Shown here piece after piece: positions 7,747 to 9,308 of a stretch of DNA of 9,308 nt. The translations under genes were made by a program, and so were the position numbers. Origin of the DNA: Caldilineaceae bacterium (GTDB lineage: Bacteria > Chloroflexota > Anaerolineae > Caldilineales > Caldilineaceae); assembly GCA_014879855.1 (NCBI GenBank), contig JACSRH010000366.1, forward strand, positions 1 through 9,308. Reading direction: 5' to 3'. The notes below the pieces were generated by a model. That model did not search any database and was not told the DNA's origin. It was given only the letters and a program-made list of their open reading frames with translations. The first letter of the stretch is position 1. The number at the start of each line of letters is the position of its first letter.

Positions 7747-7779
7747 AAGACCGGGTTGCCTGAAAAGGAACCCGGTCTT
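7747..7779 (-). terminator. Terminator-like hairpin between the two HhH genes
   Basis: An 11-bp perfect stem (AAGACCGGGTT at 7747-7757 with AACCCGGTCTT at 7769-7779) can add two C-G pairs past a bulged base. On the minus strand a TTTT run follows (complement of 7745-7748). It lies 33 bases past the stop of the upstream gene and ends only 20 bases before the next start codon, close to its ribosome site. That leaves no room for a downstream promoter, so it may be a leaky terminator, an attenuator or a 3'-end stabiliser inside an operon. Its ACCGGG core matches the terminator at 2608-2640. Confidence 0.75.
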
Positions 7780-7812
7780 AACACAACGTGCTTACTGCCC
7801 CAGCAATGCAGA

Positions 7813-9308
7813 CTACTGGTTGGCTTCGTCTACAAGGCGCTGCGCCTGCGCGATCCAGTTCTCGTAATCAGGCTGCGCCGGCGGTCTGGCCTGAATAATT
7901 TCGGCGAGCTGCTCGGGCGTCGTCGCGGCCAGCGCCGCATAGGTGAAAATGCCGGCATCATAGAGCCGCTGTTCAAACACTTTGCCGATCCCTTCGAGCG
8001 GCTCGAAATCATCTGGCGCTTCACCTTCCCAAAGCTGGCCAACTGTGCCGGTTTCTTCGGCCAAGCGCCGTGCATCCGCGCGCATCGCTTCGAGATCGAC
8101 TTGCATCAGTTGCAGTTCGGTCAGCTGGAGCATCTCCTTGAGGTCGTCGTCCGACAACGCGGCCAGCTCCCAGTAGGCGCCGATGCCTGCCTTGTACAAG
8201 CGCTGCTCGAAGACGCGTCCGATGCCTTTGATCTCGGCCAGATCCTGGGGAGCAGCCACCAATTTCGGCAACGCCCGCATGGCCACCGCAGCGTTGGCCG
8301 CGGAAAGCTTGGCATCGGGCATGAGGGCCAGCGATTGTCCGAGATCGACAACAGCCGGTGCACGCTGCTGCCAGGCGGCCACCGCGTCATACTCGGTGCG
8401 CACCTGATCGAGTTCACCTGTCCGCACCTGCAAGTCGCCGCGCACCTGCTCCAACGCCGCAGATACCTGTGCAAGCTGCGTTTGCGTTTCGCTATAGCGG
8501 GTTTGCGCGGCTTCGATTTCATGGCTGCGCGCCGCCAACTGGCTTTCCAGTTCATCACGTCCCGCGGTCAGCGTTGCCAATTCAGCGGTCAGCCGTTCGA
8601 TCTCGGCCGCCTTATTGGTGACTTCGGCTTGCAGCGGGGCGTGGGCTGCGCTGAGCGATGTCAGCTCCGCGGTCAGCCGCTCGATCTCGGCGGTTTTGTC
8701 GCGGATGTCGGTTTCCAGGACGGCGCCGGCCTCGGTGAGTGACTGAACCTGGCTGCGCAGCGCGTCGGCTTCCGCCTGGGTTTGCTGTAGCTGTGCATTT
8801 TTATTGCGGGCCGCCACCACCAACGCCGCGGAGCCGCCGGCAGCAACGCCAAGCGTGGCGAGACGCTGCCCTGTCCCTTCTTCCGTCCCAGTGTCGCCTG
8901 TTGCCAGCGCTGCTGAAAGGTCGCCCAGGTCGCGGTTCAGCTCGTCCACCTGCTGCTGCACTGCTGCCAATTCGGCATTTTTTGCCTCCAGTTGGCTTTC
9001 CAGATCCACCTGGGCTTGCTGAAGCTCGTCCAACTGTGCTTGTAGCGCTTGTTGCGATTGCTGCGAGGCCGCGACCTGTTCTTCCAACTCGTGCTTCGCC
9101 TGTTCGGTTTCAGCAAGTTGTTGGCGTAGCGCGTCAGATTGGCTTTCCACATCTGTCTTAGCTTGCTGAAGCTCGTCCAACTGCGCGTGTAGCGCTTGTT
9201 GTGATTGCTGCGAGGCCGCGATCTGTTCTTCCAACTCTTGCTTCGTCTGTTCGGTTTCAGCAAGTTGTTGACGCAGCGCGTCGGCTTCGGCCTGCGCACT
9301 GCGGATCG
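7813..9308 (-). CDS. Long coiled-coil protein with tandem HhH modules (N-terminus beyond window)
   Basis: The reading frame is open to the right edge, so the true start lies outside; at least 497 residues are present. The visible N-terminal two thirds are Gln/Glu/Ala/Leu-rich coiled coil with two tandem repeats. A weakly hydrophobic stretch, LATLGVAAGGSAALVVAA (8809-8862), follows a Gly/Thr-rich break and could be a membrane segment or a flexible hinge. The C-terminal part has two HhH-type modules: IKGIGRVFEQRLYKAGIGAY (about 8174-8232) and EGIGKVFEQRLYDAGIFTY (about 7939-7995), with DDFEP just before the second. The final 180 residues align without obvious gaps to the end of the next gene's product, so the two are paralogues from a duplication. 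No catalytic motif is recognised. It could be a structural filament or scaffold protein. The hairpin at 7747-7779 follows its TAG stop. Confidence 0.85.
   Translation of the reverse strand, partial: IRSAQAEADALRQQLAETEQTKQELEEQIAASQQSQQALHAQLDELQQAKTDVESQSDALRQQLAETEQAKHELEEQVAASQQSQQALQAQLDELQQAQVDLESQLEAKNAELAAVQQQVDELNRDLGDLSAALATGDTGTEEGTGQRLATLGVAAGGSAALVVAARNKNAQLQQTQAEADALRSQVQSLTEAGAVLETDIRDKTAEIERLTAELTSLSAAHAPLQAEVTNKAAEIERLTAELATLTAGRDELESQLAARSHEIEAAQTRYSETQTQLAQVSAALEQVRGDLQVRTGELDQVRTEYDAVAAWQQRAPAVVDLGQSLALMPDAKLSAANAAVAMRALPKLVAAPQDLAEIKGIGRVFEQRLYKAGIGAYWELAALSDDDLKEMLQLTELQLMQVDLEAMRADARRLAEETGTVGQLWEGEAPDDFEPLEGIGKVFEQRLYDAGIFTYAALAATTPEQLAEIIQARPPAQPDYENWIAQAQRLVDEANQ
8530..8697 (-). 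repeat. Two 28-residue (84-base) coiled-coil repeats
   Basis: Two adjacent units share K(T/A)AEIERLTAEL at their start, 28 residues each, which is exactly four heptads. At the DNA level gcggtcagcc recurs at 8585 and 8669, 84 bases apart. The whole-heptad length keeps the coiled coil in register, so this looks like internal duplication that extended the rod. Confidence 0.75.
8989..9282 (-). repeat. Two 49-residue (147-base) coiled-coil repeats
   Basis: Two tandem units begin DALRQQLAETEQ. Each is 49 residues, exactly seven heptads, and they differ at about 8 positions. On DNA, cttgctgaagctcgtccaac recurs at 9015 and 9162, 147 bases apart, with most bases between also the same. The residues just before the first unit (IRSAQAEA) do not match a unit end, so the array may be only two copies. 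Such high DNA similarity suggests a recent duplication or gene conversion. Confidence 0.85.

Noticed and set aside
7741..8742. Plus-strand open frame of 333 codons opposite the long HhH gene
   Set aside because: It is antisense to a protein with clear coiled-coil repeats and HhH motifs. Its translation is Arg/Gln/Leu-rich with no recognisable domain, as expected of an antisense frame in GC-rich DNA.
9232..9234. TTG as the true start of the long HhH protein
   Set aside because: The frame stays open to the window edge with the same repeat continuing upstream, so the start lies outside the window.

Overview
The window looks like a GC-rich chromosome segment from a Chloroflexota bacterium (perhaps a Caldilinea-like or Anaerolineae lineage). 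The taxon is inferred, not proven. It rests on GC-rich coding DNA, a large secreted protein built of FnIII-like modules after a proline/threonine linker and ending in a YLPLTLK tail of the type common in Chloroflexota exported proteins, and hairpin terminators with an ACCGGG core.

Left part, plus strand (about 1-2536): a run of heptamer tandem repeats at the window edge, then a two-gene translationally coupled unit. The first gene is a GlcD/D-2-hydroxyglutarate-dehydrogenase-type FAD-linked oxidase. The second overlaps it by 4 bases (ATGA) and encodes an App1/DUF2183-type protein with a HAD-like DIDDT active site, a predicted phosphatidate phosphatase fold. The pair ends at a strong 13-bp hairpin terminator (about 2608-2640) that can serve both converging transcription units.

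Middle and right, minus strand (9308 down to 2701): three genes read leftwards. The first in reading order runs off the right edge. It encodes a long coiled-coil protein with 49-residue and 28-residue internal repeats and two C-terminal helix-hairpin-helix (HhH) modules. The second is a shorter, membrane-anchored paralogue with the same C-terminal architecture. The third encodes a 1333-residue exported protein with ten FnIII-like modules, split six and four by an unrelated domain of about 240 residues.

Both minus-strand junctions carry a hairpin. At 7747-7779 a terminator-like hairpin lies in the 86-base gap between the two HhH genes. At 6710-6760 a 12-bp stem covers the ribosome binding site of the giant secreted protein. 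The three genes may therefore form one unit with expression tuned at each junction.

The best candidate for something undescribed is the duplicated coiled-coil/tandem-HhH protein pair next to the modular exported protein. The shared architecture is clear from sequence, but no function can be assigned. No RNA genes, CRISPR arrays, insertion sequences, integrases or attachment sites were seen.
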